Position numbers and translations under genes: made by a program. The notes beneath the pieces were generated by a model that worked only from the letters and a program-made list of their open reading frames with translations, searched no databases and was not told where the DNA came from. This document shows, piece after piece, positions 52,901 to 61,185 of a stretch of DNA of 64,000 nucleotides. The DNA is from VSJD01 sp964617825. Its GTDB lineage: Bacteria > Verrucomicrobiota > Kiritimatiellia > JAAZAB01. Numbering within the stretch: the stretch's first letter is position 1; every line of letters begins with the position of its first letter. Location: the NCBI GenBank assembly GCA_964617825.1, contig CAZTWL010000008.1, positions 61,850 through 125,849 of the forward strand, written 5' to 3'.

Positions 52901-53820
52901 TTGATTTCCACCTCCTGGCGCGTGCGTTCGAGCAGCGTCTGCATTTCCATATCGGCCTGACGTTGGCCGGCAATGTCGCGCTCGCTGTCGCTCAAGCCGT
53001 CGCGGAGGATTTCGCCTTGCTGTTCCTGGCGCTGGATATCCTGCTGGAGCGTCTCGATGGATGCGCTCAGTGACGCCAGGGCGGCATCCATGGTCTGCAG
53101 TTCGCCGGCAATGGTTTGCAGCTTCTCGCGGGACAGGAAAATATCGAGGCGGCGCAATTCATCGAACATCGTCCGGTAGCGGGCGGCCTTGCCAGCCTGG
53201 CGTTGGAGCGAGATGATCTGGCGCTTGACTTCCTTGATAATGTCGGCCAGGCGCAGCAGATTGTTCTCGGTCTGTTCCAGTTTGCGCAGGGCCTCGCGCT
53301 TGTCGGCCTTGAACTTGGTAATGCCGCTGGCTTCCTCGAAGACCTCGCGCCGGTCATCCGGCCGCGCGCGCAGGATCAGGTCGATGCGCCCCTGCTCCAT
53401 CAGCGAGTAAGAATTTGTGCCAATGCCCGTATCCATGAACAGGCGCTGGATGTCCTTGAGGCGGCAGGGGGTTTTATTGATGAAGTACTGCCCCTCGCCG
53501 GTATGGAACACGCGGCGGGTAACGGTGATTTCGTGGTATTCGGTGCCCAGGGTCTTTTCGCAATCGGTGAAAGTCAGGCTGACTTCCGCCAGGTTTAACG
53601 GCTTGCGGGCCTCCGTGCCGCCAAAAATGCAGTCTTCCATCTTGGAACCGCGCAAAAGCCGGGCGCTCTGCTCGCCTAAGACCCAACGGATGGCATCCGA
53701 GATATTGCTCTTGCCGCAGCCATTGGGCCCGACAATAGCGGTAATTCCCTCGCCAAACTCGAGGACTGTCCGATCCGCAAAACTCTTAAACCCAATCAGT
53801 TCAAGGCTTTTTAAATGCAC
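49963..53820 (-). CDS. smc: Chromosome segregation ATPase SMC
   Basis: The 1285-residue SMC protein of the ScpAB complex. Head: Walker A GPNGCGKSN (31-39), with the Q-loop region after it. Long coiled coil about 165-500. Globular hinge about 505-665. Returning coil about 675-1045. C-terminal head with the SLMSGGESTMTAVALLFSIYM signature and Walker B FCLLDELDAALDD, then ITHNRSTI. After about residue 1187 an Ala/Glu/Pro-rich tail of about 100 residues follows, beyond the usual end of SMC. It is the last gene of a ppiC-NYN-smc run and converges on hisC. Confidence 0.96.
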   Translation of the reverse strand: MHLKSLELIGFKSFADRTVLEFGEGITAIVGPNGCGKSNISDAIRWVLGEQSARLLRGSKMEDCIFGGTEARKPLNLAEVSLTFTDCEKTLGTEYHEITVTRRVFHTGEGQYFINKTPCRLKDIQRLFMDTGIGTNSYSLMEQGRIDLILRARPDDRREVFEEASGITKFKADKREALRKLEQTENNLLRLADIIKEVKRQIISLQRQAGKAARYRTMFDELRRLDIFLSREKLQTIAGELQTMDAALASLSASIETLQQDIQRQEQQGEILRDGLSDSERDIAGQRQADMEMQTLLERTRQEVEINRRRILELEDLIQRDNRDIAGVTQELDNDRRALLQSQTRLQEVQAQLKAAEADLLAKSRTNSQHEQTIDQTKKDIQKMQGEMLELDDRHSKLQNELHQMENEDRHIVSRRERCAAEQANLKLVLENHDKRLGEAVQTLKALTDAVAGADLNLKTLLADRERLGADIKEREKQLGANHSQSAALTAQIALITKSLEAKDEFSDGVKQVLKDPSALGLASGCVLGALADQITAEPDYRQALEAVLRMWLDAVVVKDAVCARDLIRRLASDPQGSICLLAASVPDDAAGASTAVPDAGAGVALFEHVTMAEAVRPLLRRLLSRVWVVDSLEALPPAIAPHSVYVTRQGALVRGDGACELYCDDTRVRNPLAQRHQIAALQETLSGLQSAADVLGKELEALALRQTAHDEAIQKARADLEEKRQALARREGEQVVVVRQANQVRDNLETVTYELRELEKQGSSPERKSAMIAEMDQARARRGEVKVLAETRNQELAALENDHKQMLNDVMAANVCAAQRRQAVEHLISQHKPLSDRIAQSEATIRDRTARVEEYRKAIETLKHTLAEAQQKIPEIETTLKARAERLQALQEKREQQQAEFKILDEQVKKQRVEIEAQRTRKNELTVKCAEARMKHEHILDRVTGDYRLTAEAVKQEPEPEWPDGGRPAVDAMESQVAELRAKIEAMGPVNAGAIDEYKQLQERFDFLTQQQDDLVKSKQQLMDLIRKINQTTTELFSKTFAQINENFQTMFTQLFGGGTAKLILTDEEDILECGIEVYARPPGKRLQSISLMSGGESTMTAVALLFSIYMVKPSPFCLLDELDAALDDSNIHRFVKVLKSFLNQSQFLVITHNRSTISAAGTLYGVTMEADKVSRIMSMRFKPQHHAEPAHAAASNRISFTKKIEEVGVKNDAGVLAVEARAGQSGSTEAALPVQPAEEEADAAALQPESAPLAESRESEQEAGSPDVDETQAGKSEPATPSL

Positions 53821-53916
53821 AAAACCCTCGTCCTTTTCAAAGGCCTATCCCACGGCTAAAATTTCTAATACAATAGCAAGCGCAACTGAACGATGCAACC
53901 ACAATCTGTAGTGATT

Positions 53917-54450
53917 TCACCCTCCGGTCGGCTTGCTTTGCTTCCCGATATCCAGGCGCGCAAACGGATTACCCAAGGGTGCGGCAGGCTGCTGAATGGC
54001 GCTTCGTGCACGCAATTTCTGCTCAATCCGGACAAGCGTCTCGTTTAATTGCTCGACGAATACGGAACACGCCATGGTTTGGGCGCCGGCGGCATCCGTA
54101 GTTTCGCGTTCGAGGCGGTCAGAGGTGACGACGACGATCCCGTCCGCCGCTCCCGCCTGAAAGACAAGTTGTTCAATGACCGTATCGGCCGTTTTATTCC
54201 CCGGGGAAAACAACACTTCCACTACCGGACTTTCCTGCTCATCAAGAGCTTTTTCGGAGCGGCCGTCAAAAACCACCGTAATCCGCTCAGCCAGGACGCC
54301 AACCGTCTTTTCAAGCAATTGAACGAGCTGCCAGCGTCGGCCATCCAAGTCGCGCGACATCCCGATCTCCCGGAGAGCCGGGACGCCGGATCGATAATCA
54401 CCGGCGCGATGGATCAGGTTATAGCCGTCGATGATCAACCACTTGGTCAT
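53917..54450 (-). CDS. NYN-domain (YacP/Rae1-like) ribonuclease
   Basis: A 177-residue PIN-like NYN-domain protein. WLIIDGYNLIHRAG (4-17) holds the first conserved Asp. RITVVFDGR supplies another acidic residue, and NKTADTVIEQLV with VVTSDRLERET supplies the rest. Relatives such as Rae1 of Bacillus cleave mRNA at the ribosome. The C-terminus has a polar extension (about 145-177). It is 26 bp downstream of the ppiC-type gene and 96 bp upstream of smc on the same strand. Confidence 0.82.
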   Translation of the reverse strand: MTKWLIIDGYNLIHRAGDYRSGVPALREIGMSRDLDGRRWQLVQLLEKTVGVLAERITVVFDGRSEKALDEQESPVVEVLFSPGNKTADTVIEQLVFQAGAADGIVVVTSDRLERETTDAAGAQTMACSVFVEQLNETLVRIEQKLRARSAIQQPAAPLGNPFARLDIGKQSKPTGG

Positions 54451-54476
54451 GGGGCCCGACTTGGATAATACGGAAG

Positions 54477-54758
54477 CTATTCGGTCCGGCTGGTGATTTC
54501 AATCAGGTGGAACCCGAACTGGGTCTGCACCGGGCCCTGAACCTTATTGAGCTCCGCAGTGAAGACAACCTCGTCGAATTCCTTGACCATTTGACCCCGG
54601 GAAAACGTGCCCAGCGCGCCGCCTTGCCTGCCCGAGGGACATTTGGAATGCTTTTTGGCCAAGGCGGCAAAATCCGCTCCGGCTTCAATTTGTTTCTTGA
54701 GATCTTCGCATTCCTTTTGCGTATTGACCAGAATATGGCGGGCAGCGGCTTTCGTCAT
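54477..54758 (-). CDS. Parvulin-type peptidyl-prolyl isomerase
   Basis: A 93-residue single-domain parvulin (PpiC type). The start at 54758 follows GGAGG. The fold elements are AAARHILVNTQKECEDLKKQIEAGADFAALAKKHSKCPSG, GGALGTFSRGQMVKEFDEVVF and PVQTQFGFHLIEITSR, matching E. coli PpiC almost end to end. It lacks a signal peptide, so it is cytoplasmic. It probably begins the operon with the NYN nuclease and smc. Confidence 0.92.
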   Translation of the reverse strand: MTKAAARHILVNTQKECEDLKKQIEAGADFAALAKKHSKCPSGRQGGALGTFSRGQMVKEFDEVVFTAELNKVQGPVQTQFGFHLIEITSRTE

Positions 54759-54952
54759 TGAATCCTCCGAGTATTTTACAAACATAATCAAAGCGCTCAG
54801 ACAACCGGCAGGCACTATATACTATTCCCCGCCCGGTGAGCCAGCGGATATTTTATACTTTTTTTTACCGCCGCCTCAGAACCTTGACACGCGGCTGGAA
54901 CGCCGCGTTGCCCGGCTTGCAATTTTCGCGCATTCATTCTATTCTTCGCCGC

Positions 54953-56566
54953 ATGACAACTGATGCACGCCAGTTTTTAAGCGGCGACGAAGCCGTGGCC
55001 TGCGCCGCCCTCGACGCCGGTGTTATTCTCGGAACGGGATACCCCGGCACGCCTTCCACGGAAATCCTCGAACACTTCTCCTTTCTGGGCGGGAAAGCGC
55101 AATGGGCGCCCAACGAAAAAGTCGCCCTGGAAGTGGCCATCGGCGCGGCCTTTGGCGGCGGACGGGCCATCGTGACGATGAAACACGTGGGACTGAATGT
55201 CGCCGCCGATCCGCTTTTCACCGTCGCTTACACGGGCGTCAGCGGCGCGCTGATCGTCGCCGTGGCCGACGATCCCGGCATGGCCTCCAGCCAGAACGAA
55301 CAGGACAGCCGGAACTATGCCAAAGCCGCCGGGATCCCCATGCTGGAACCGGCCGACTCCCAGGAAGCTTACGATTTTACCGCCAGGGCCATTGAAATTT
55401 CCGAGCGCTGGCATATCCCCGTCCTGCTGCGCGTCACCACGCGCGTCTGTCATTCCAAATCCATAATTCGGCGCAAAAACCAGGTCACACCCGCAGCGGC
55501 GCCTTGCTTTCAAAGGGATCTCAAGAGCCGCGTCATGATTCCGGCCTATGCCCGGATTGCCCACCGGAAACTGCGCGACAAACTGAGCGCAATCGCGGCC
55601 TGGAACGAGAATGCGGGATTAAACATCAATATTCCGGGCGATCCCGCGTTGGGAATCATCGCTTCCGGCATCGCCTATATGCATGCGCGCGAAGCGGCGC
55701 CCAAGGCCAGCTTTCTGAAAATCGGCATGGCTCATCCCCTGCCGGTGGAAGCCATCCGTTCGTTTGTCAACCAAGTCAAGCGCGCCGTGGTGCTTGAAGA
55801 GGGCGATCCCTGGCTGTTTGAGGCCATCCGATCCGCGGGAATTTCCGTGGAGGGCAAGGCGCCCATGTATCGTTTTGGCGAACTAAACGTCAATCGCGTT
55901 CAGCGCATTTTGAACCAGGATACGTCGCCGGAGCCGGTGCCGGCGGCGGGCAAGCCGCCGCAGTTCTGCCTGGGTTGCCCGCACCGCGCCGTTTTCGAAA
56001 CCCTGCGCGACCTGCGCTGCATTGTCTCGGGCGATATCGGCTGTTATTCGCTGGGCGTATTGCCCCCTTTTGAAGCCATCGACAGTTGCGTCTGCATGGG
56101 CGCCAGCATCGGCGTTGGACTCGGCCTGCGCCATGTCCTCCCCGCGGCACAGGCGCAACAGGTCGTCAGTGTGATTGGCGACAGCACATTCATGCACAGC
56201 GGCATCACCGGTCTCCTCGAAATGGTTTACAATCCGCCGTCCACCGGCCACGTGGTGATCGTTCTGGATAACGGCATTACCGCCATGACCGGGCTCCAGG
56301 AACACCCCGGCACTGGCCGCACCCTTGCGCACCAGCCGACCGGCAGAGTTATCCCCGAAGATCTGGCCAAGGCGATCGGCATCCGGCGCATTCACATTAC
56401 CGATCCCACGGCCGACCGGGACGCATTCCGGCAGCTGCTCAGCGAAAGCCTGGCCAGTCGCGAACTGGTTTTAATCATTACCCGGCGGCCTTGCTTGCTG
56501 TTGACCAAGCTCCTGCGCAAACACGGGCTGGTCCCGCAGGCCGCATCCGAAACTAAAAAGCCATGA
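54953..56566 (+). CDS. iorA: Indolepyruvate ferredoxin oxidoreductase alpha subunit, lacking the ferredoxin domain
   Basis: Oxidatively decarboxylates aryl pyruvates to aryl-acetyl-CoA with ferredoxin. The 537-residue chain has the pyrimidine-binding part (GTGYPGTPSTEILEHF; NEKVALEVAIGAAFGGGRAIVTMKHVGLNVAADPL) and the diphosphate-binding part (CLGCPHRAVFETL, DIGCYSLGVLPPF, GDSTFMHSGITGLLEMVYN and DNGITAMTGLQEHPG). Standard IorA is about 600 residues and ends with two CxxCxxC clusters; here the chain stops after RRPCLLLTKLLRKHG without them. The start at 54953 has no strong ribosome site. It overlaps iorB by ATGA. Confidence 0.9.
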   Translation: MTTDARQFLSGDEAVACAALDAGVILGTGYPGTPSTEILEHFSFLGGKAQWAPNEKVALEVAIGAAFGGGRAIVTMKHVGLNVAADPLFTVAYTGVSGALIVAVADDPGMASSQNEQDSRNYAKAAGIPMLEPADSQEAYDFTARAIEISERWHIPVLLRVTTRVCHSKSIIRRKNQVTPAAAPCFQRDLKSRVMIPAYARIAHRKLRDKLSAIAAWNENAGLNINIPGDPALGIIASGIAYMHAREAAPKASFLKIGMAHPLPVEAIRSFVNQVKRAVVLEEGDPWLFEAIRSAGISVEGKAPMYRFGELNVNRVQRILNQDTSPEPVPAAGKPPQFCLGCPHRAVFETLRDLRCIVSGDIGCYSLGVLPPFEAIDSCVCMGASIGVGLGLRHVLPAAQAQQVVSVIGDSTFMHSGITGLLEMVYNPPSTGHVVIVLDNGITAMTGLQEHPGTGRTLAHQPTGRVIPEDLAKAIGIRRIHITDPTADRDAFRQLLSESLASRELVLIITRRPCLLLTKLLRKHGLVPQAASETKKP

Positions 56567-57039
56567 AAACGACCAATATCGTCATTGCGGGACTTGGCGG
56601 TCAGGGCGTCTTGACGTCCGCCGACATTCTGGCCGAAGCAGCTTTCCTTACCGGCCTGGACGTCAAAAAAAGCGAAATTCACGGTATGAGCCAGCGCGGC
56701 GGTTCGGTATCCAGCGACATCCGCTTTGGCCGCCAGGTATTCAGTCCCATGGTCCCTTGGGGGCAAGCCGATTGCCTGGTGGTTTTGGAAGAGACCCAGG
56801 TTGACATCAACCTGCCGGTTCTGCGCAAAGGCGGCATTTTGATCACTCCCGGCCAAATCGACAAAAAGATTTTACTTCACCATCGCAGCCTGAACATCGC
56901 CCTGTTAGGCGCCTTGAGCCGCCACATTCCGAACATTGCCGAAGCGGACTGGGTCCAAGCCATGCGTACTTATTTGACCCCGGCCATTCTGGATGTTAAT
57001 TTGCAAATTTTCACGCTGGCGCGCAAATCGAAAGCATGA
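56563..57039 (+). CDS. iorB: Indolepyruvate ferredoxin oxidoreductase beta subunit
   Basis: The gamma-type subunit of the 2-oxoacid:ferredoxin oxidoreductase, 158 residues (relatives are about 190). The conserved start NIVIAGLGGQGVLTSADILAEAA, the SEIHGMSQRGGSV loop and the LLGALS segment near the C-terminus are clear. Its ATG overlaps the iorA stop, and the paaK gene follows after 111 bp. It works with IorA; the pair has no adjacent ferredoxin gene, which matters because IorA here lacks its own clusters. Confidence 0.92.
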   Translation: MKTTNIVIAGLGGQGVLTSADILAEAAFLTGLDVKKSEIHGMSQRGGSVSSDIRFGRQVFSPMVPWGQADCLVVLEETQVDINLPVLRKGGILITPGQIDKKILLHHRSLNIALLGALSRHIPNIAEADWVQAMRTYLTPAILDVNLQIFTLARKSKA

Positions 57040-57150
57040 GCCAATTCGGCCACTGAGCGAAGCGCAAGCCTCAGGGCATTTTCGTGCGGCTGCGGCATTT
57101 CGCAGACAAAGATTACACGGTAAAAAGCGAACGGGAACAAAGGAAATGGC

Positions 57151-58494
57151 ATGAAGAAAAAAAGGACTACACTCCCCACCCAGGAACCCCGCCGGTTTTG
57201 CCAGGCAAGCGCCACGGATTATCTGCCGGCACACCAGATGCGCGCCCTGCAACTGGAACGTCTGCAGACGATTGTTTCCCGGGCTTATCAAAACGTGGCC
57301 CTGTATCGCAGTCGCTTCGACAAAGCCGGCGTTAATCCGGCCGACATCCGTTCGCTGGAGGATATTGCCCGCCTGCCGTTCACCGTCAAAACGGATTTGC
57401 GGGACACCTATCCTTTTGGCTTATTTGCCAGCCCCATGCGCGATGTTGTCCGCGTGCACGCTTCCAGCGGAACGACCGGCAAACCGATTGTCGTCGCCTA
57501 CACTCGGGAAGACATTGCCGTCTGGACCCAGGCAATGGTTCGCGCCTTTGCGGCCTGCGGGCTCCATGCAGGCGATGTCATCCAAAACGCATACGGCTAC
57601 GGACTTTTCACCGGCGGACTGGGAGCGCATTATGGCGCCGAGGGGCTGGGCGCCACGGTCATTCCCATCTCGGGCGGGAACACCGACCGCCAGATCATGA
57701 TCATGAAGGACTTTGGCGTAACAGCCATCTGCTGTACCCCCAGCTACTTCATTCACCTGATCGAACGCGCCGGGGAAATGGGCATTGACACGCGAAAATT
57801 GCCGTTGCGCACGGGCGTATTTGGCGCGGAACCCTGGACTGAAGCCATGCGGACCCGGATCGAGTCCTTGACGAAAATCAAGGCCTACGATATTTATGGG
57901 CTTTCCGAAATTGTCGGGCCGGGCGTTGGGATCGAGTGCGAATGCCAGGATGGGTTGCATATTTTCGAGGATCACTTTTACCCCGAAATTATCGACCCCA
58001 AAACCGGCAAGACGCTTCCCGACAATACCGAGGGCGAACTGGTGCTCACCACCCTGAGCAAGTGGGCCATGCCCATGCTGCGCTACCGGACGCGCGACAT
58101 CACGTCGCTCAACCGCAAGACCTGCAAGTGCGGCCGGACGCTCTGCCGCATCCGCCGGATTTCACGCCGAAGCGACGATATGTTCATTATTCGCGGCATT
58201 AACGTCTTTCCTTCGCAGGTGGAAACCGCCCTGCTGGCGGCCGAAGGCACTTTGCCGCATTACCAGATTGTGTTGACCCGCGAACAAGGTCTCGACCAGA
58301 TGGAGGTCCAAGTCGAAGTGACCTCCTCCGTCTTCAGCGACAAGGTCGGCGCCATGGAAACGCTGCAGGCCAGGCTGGGCAAATCCCTGGAAAACATTTT
58401 GAATATCCGGGCCAAGGTCCGGCTGGTGGAACCGCACACGATCAAAAGAAGCGAAGGCAAAGCCCAGCGCCTGATTGACAAACGCAACCTTTAA
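57151..58494 (+). CDS. paaK: Phenylacetate-CoA ligase
   Basis: Adenylating ligase that makes aryl-acetyl-CoA from the acid, CoA and ATP, or runs in reverse to gain ATP after IorAB. The 447-residue protein carries the phosphate loop SSGTTGKP (105-112), the YGLSEIVGPGVG motif, and TEGELVLTTL with YRTRDIT. A CxCGRTLCRIRRI segment near 325-337 is the family's cysteine-containing stretch. The final lysine is in the IKRSEGKAQRLIDKR tail. It lies between iorB and the ACT protein, a cassette seen in archaea and anaerobic bacteria. Confidence 0.93.
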   Translation: MKKKRTTLPTQEPRRFCQASATDYLPAHQMRALQLERLQTIVSRAYQNVALYRSRFDKAGVNPADIRSLEDIARLPFTVKTDLRDTYPFGLFASPMRDVVRVHASSGTTGKPIVVAYTREDIAVWTQAMVRAFAACGLHAGDVIQNAYGYGLFTGGLGAHYGAEGLGATVIPISGGNTDRQIMIMKDFGVTAICCTPSYFIHLIERAGEMGIDTRKLPLRTGVFGAEPWTEAMRTRIESLTKIKAYDIYGLSEIVGPGVGIECECQDGLHIFEDHFYPEIIDPKTGKTLPDNTEGELVLTTLSKWAMPMLRYRTRDITSLNRKTCKCGRTLCRIRRISRRSDDMFIIRGINVFPSQVETALLAAEGTLPHYQIVLTREQGLDQMEVQVEVTSSVFSDKVGAMETLQARLGKSLENILNIRAKVRLVEPHTIKRSEGKAQRLIDKRNL

Positions 58495-58520
58495 CCGGCC
58501 ACCGACAACCGGAGGGAAAA

Positions 58521-58961
58521 ATGAAAATCAAACAGTTATCAATCTTCATTGAAAACAAGCCCGGCCAGCTGCTGAATCCCTGCCAAATCCTGGCCAAGGC
58601 CGGCATCAACATCATCACGCTGTCGCTGGCGGACACGCGGCAATTCGGCATTCTGCGCTTGATCGTCAAGCCCTGGCAGAAGGTTCAAACGCTTCTTAGA
58701 AAAGCCGGTTGTGTGGTCAAGGTCACCGATGTTGTCGCCATTGAGGTTCAGGACCGCCCCGGCGGCATGGCGGAAATCATCAAGACCATCGATGACGCCA
58801 AATTGAATATCGAATACATGTATGCCTTTACCTGCGGCCGCGGCGGCAAGGCCGTATTGGTCTTCCGCTTCGAAGATGTCGATCGGGCGATCGAAACCCT
58901 GCAGGCGCGCGGTGTCAACCTGATCGCCAGCGTCGACCTTTATAATCGCGCCGAAAAATAG
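58521..58961 (+). CDS. Tandem ACT-domain protein
   Basis: A 146-residue protein made of two ACT domains: residues 1 to about 68 (KQLSIFIENKPGQLLNPCQILAKAGINI) and about 72-140 (VVAIEVQDRPGGMAEIIKTIDDAKLNIEYMYAF). Both have the PGQ/PGG turn that binds amino acids. It is 26 bp after paaK with a GGAGGG site and is the usual companion of iorAB-paaK. It probably senses an aromatic amino acid and adjusts this pathway; direct enzyme contact has not been shown. Confidence 0.92.
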   Translation: MKIKQLSIFIENKPGQLLNPCQILAKAGINIITLSLADTRQFGILRLIVKPWQKVQTLLRKAGCVVKVTDVVAIEVQDRPGGMAEIIKTIDDAKLNIEYMYAFTCGRGGKAVLVFRFEDVDRAIETLQARGVNLIASVDLYNRAEK

Positions 58962-59000
58962 CCGCCTTAATTCGCCAACAACAGGCCCATCCGGGCACAA

Positions 59001-60203
59001 TCAGAACTTGTAAATCATCGCGCCCTGGAACCGATTGTTGGCGGCATTCGCCTGGTTCATATAATCGGTGGTCATGTAGGAATATTCGAAGGCCGCGGTA
59101 ACCGCCGAGGTGATCTTGTAATAAATGCTGGAGAAAATCATCTGGTTTTTGGAGCGGTTGCCGGTGTTCAAATCCTTGTCATCCGGATCGTCAATGCCGT
59201 AGGACAGATTCCAGTTCAGTTTCTCGGTCAAATCGGTAATTAACTGAATATATCCGCCGCTGGCGCCAATCTCCTTCCGGAGCGTTTTGTTGATTCCCTG
59301 ACCGACGCCGCCGTAGTATGTGTCCAGGTTCTTACCCTGCCAGATGGTTCCCTGAAGAGCGACCTTAGCGTGCACCGGAAGGATCATGCTGCCGATCACC
59401 GACCAAGTCTCGTAGTCCTGGGCATCGGCGGCAATCACCTGATTGCTGATCGTCTGGTCCACGGTCTCGTTGCCCCAGTGGCCGGATATGCCGAACGTGG
59501 CCGGTTTCTGCTTGACCAACAGCGGCGTTTGCAGGCGAAGATTGTATTGCAGGGACGGATAGCCCGCATCGGCGCCGTCATCCTGCATGCCGCTATCGAT
59601 GTCCTCGCCGATCGTACGTGCGGCAGCCACGCTGGCCACCAGCTTGGCCTGATTGTACACGGGGATATCCTGGCTCACGCGGAATTGCGGCCGGCGGATC
59701 CCCAGCGCGCCGCTGTCGGCGATGTACGAGAAGTTGACAATCCGCGGGATCACCGTTATGAATGTTTCCCAATCCTGACCGGCGCGCACCGCCGTACCCG
59801 AAGACATGGCCACATCCACGTAGGCCAGGCGCATGCGCAGGTTGGGCGAATTCGCCGTACCGCTATTGCCATAGAAATCCGTTTCGATCTTTGCGCTGGT
59901 CTTCAGGGCTTCAATATCCGGTCCGGTCAACTCCAAGCCCAGCCGTGTTTCCTTGGCCGTCATATTAAATTCATTGTCGCTTTCCCCATCGACCTTCGGC
60001 TGGACATAAAACATCAAGTCGCCCGAAGCAGTTTTCTGCGTGTCGTAGGACGCATCCAGTTTGACGTAACCATAGGGCTTGAGCGTCAACAAAGGCGCTT
60101 CGCCGGCAGCCGGCGAGGGCACGGCAATTTCTACCGCCGCCGCTGAAATCGCCGCCAAGCCTGCCGCCGCGATGCCAGCCAGCGTTCCTGTTCTACTCTT
60201 CAT
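59001..60203 (-). CDS. Outer-membrane porin-like beta-barrel protein
   Basis: A 400-residue protein with an N-terminal Sec signal (KSRTGTLAGIAAAGLAAISAAAVE) and alternating amphipathic strands up to a C-terminal MIYKF, the Phe needed for outer-membrane assembly. The first strand KPYGYVKLDASYDTQKT and the AKETRLGLELTGPDIEALKTSAKIETDF region resemble DcaP-type porins. Substrate is unknown. It is a single gene with its own promoter, converging on the ACT protein gene. Confidence 0.83.
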   Translation of the reverse strand: MKSRTGTLAGIAAAGLAAISAAAVEIAVPSPAAGEAPLLTLKPYGYVKLDASYDTQKTASGDLMFYVQPKVDGESDNEFNMTAKETRLGLELTGPDIEALKTSAKIETDFYGNSGTANSPNLRMRLAYVDVAMSSGTAVRAGQDWETFITVIPRIVNFSYIADSGALGIRRPQFRVSQDIPVYNQAKLVASVAAARTIGEDIDSGMQDDGADAGYPSLQYNLRLQTPLLVKQKPATFGISGHWGNETVDQTISNQVIAADAQDYETWSVIGSMILPVHAKVALQGTIWQGKNLDTYYGGVGQGINKTLRKEIGASGGYIQLITDLTEKLNWNLSYGIDDPDDKDLNTGNRSKNQMIFSSIYYKITSAVTAAFEYSYMTTDYMNQANAANNRFQGAMIYKF

Positions 60204-60245
60204 AAAGATGAGTTCCTTCGTGTTTCATAACCGCGTAAGCCGGGC

Positions 60246-60275
60246 AGTCTATTCTTGCCGTCATAGACGCGTCAA
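60246..60275 (-). promoter_or_regulatory. Porin promoter
   Basis: Minus strand: TTGACG (60270-60275), 18-base spacer, TAGACT (60246-60251). The distance to the porin ATG is about 43 bases, and AAGGAA precedes the start. Confidence 0.45.
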
Positions 60276-60360
60276 TTAATCATTCCGGATCGACTTCCAT
60301 CGCGCAACAGGCGCACTGCGACCTAAAAACAGCGGGATCAGCGGCATCGCTCGGCTGACC

Positions 60361-60831
60361 TCAGGGAAACCGGGATGCATCAAGCTTCACGACAATTTTT
60401 TTCACATTTTCCGGCACTGCTGCATAATTGATCCCCGGCTTGTGGGCGTCATTCGGAAAGAACACCGCAAAACAACCGACCGTAAGCGGTACAACCCCGG
60501 GCAGCCATGGCGGGTCATCGTAGAAAGCGCAATCCTTTTCGGCTTCATATGCGGTTTTGATGGCCAGGCCGCCAATGTCGGCGACATGGATCAATTCGCG
60601 CCCTGCGAGCAGCAGCTGGATGTCGATCTTCCTGCGATGCGCTTCGTAGACGGCCGATGTTTGCGGCTTTGTGTCATAGGAAAACACCGAGGCGCACGCA
60701 TCTTCTCCGTCAATTTCGTAGCGGCCGGGCGCGGTAGCCACTGAGCATTTTTGGATGAAGGCGAACACTTTGTTCCAGATTTTATTTTTCGGAAAATAAT
60801 TTTCCCAATTGGCCGTTTTATCGTAAATCAT
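60361..60831 (-). CDS. YhcH/YjgK/YiaL-family protein
   Basis: A 156-residue cupin-like protein of the family that includes E. coli YhcH (NanQ), a sialic-acid anomerase in the nan operon. Family segments are YEAHRRKIDIQLLLAGRE, with the metal-binding His-Asp pattern, and FPNDAHKPG near 124-132 with another ligand His. The sialidase-like gene at 25.7 kb gives a possible but distant link. It ends 158 bp before the porin gene on the same strand. The actual sugar is unknown. Confidence 0.85.
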   Translation of the reverse strand: MIYDKTANWENYFPKNKIWNKVFAFIQKCSVATAPGRYEIDGEDACASVFSYDTKPQTSAVYEAHRRKIDIQLLLAGRELIHVADIGGLAIKTAYEAEKDCAFYDDPPWLPGVVPLTVGCFAVFFPNDAHKPGINYAAVPENVKKIVVKLDASRFP

Positions 60832-61185
60832 GACGCAATCTTTCCGTTAGCGGTTATTTTTCCATCACACGCTTGCCCAAAAAATCTTTCGCAATGGATC
60901 GGGAGACCGATCTTGGAATAGAACCCGCCACTTATCGATCGTTGCGAGCGCATCGTCCTCCCGGGAATGGGCCAGGCCTTCCCCGCATCCCAGACCGCTC
61001 CCGCAGGAGGGGAATAGCGTTCGCGACACCACCGGTTTCAAAATGCGAACAAGTTGCTCTCCTTGCAGTTCGCTGTCAAGAAATTATCCGACAAACCAAG
61101 TGGTTTTCACGAATTTTGCCTTGAGATTCCCATTGAGTTGCGCTTCGTTTTTTTGCATATTACCCGGCACAGGAGAAATCGATTC
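60832..61185. other. Divergent 354-bp region upstream of gltX
   Basis: It holds the gltX promoter (61133-61161) in its right part. No gene or riboswitch core is recognised. The frame open from 61054 into gltX is non-conserved upstream of the gltX start. Confidence 0.45.
61133..61161 (+). promoter_or_regulatory. gltX promoter
   Basis: TTGAGT (61133-61138), 17-base spacer, CATATT (61156-61161), 24 bases before the ATG; the ribosome site AGGAGA lies between. Confidence 0.5.
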
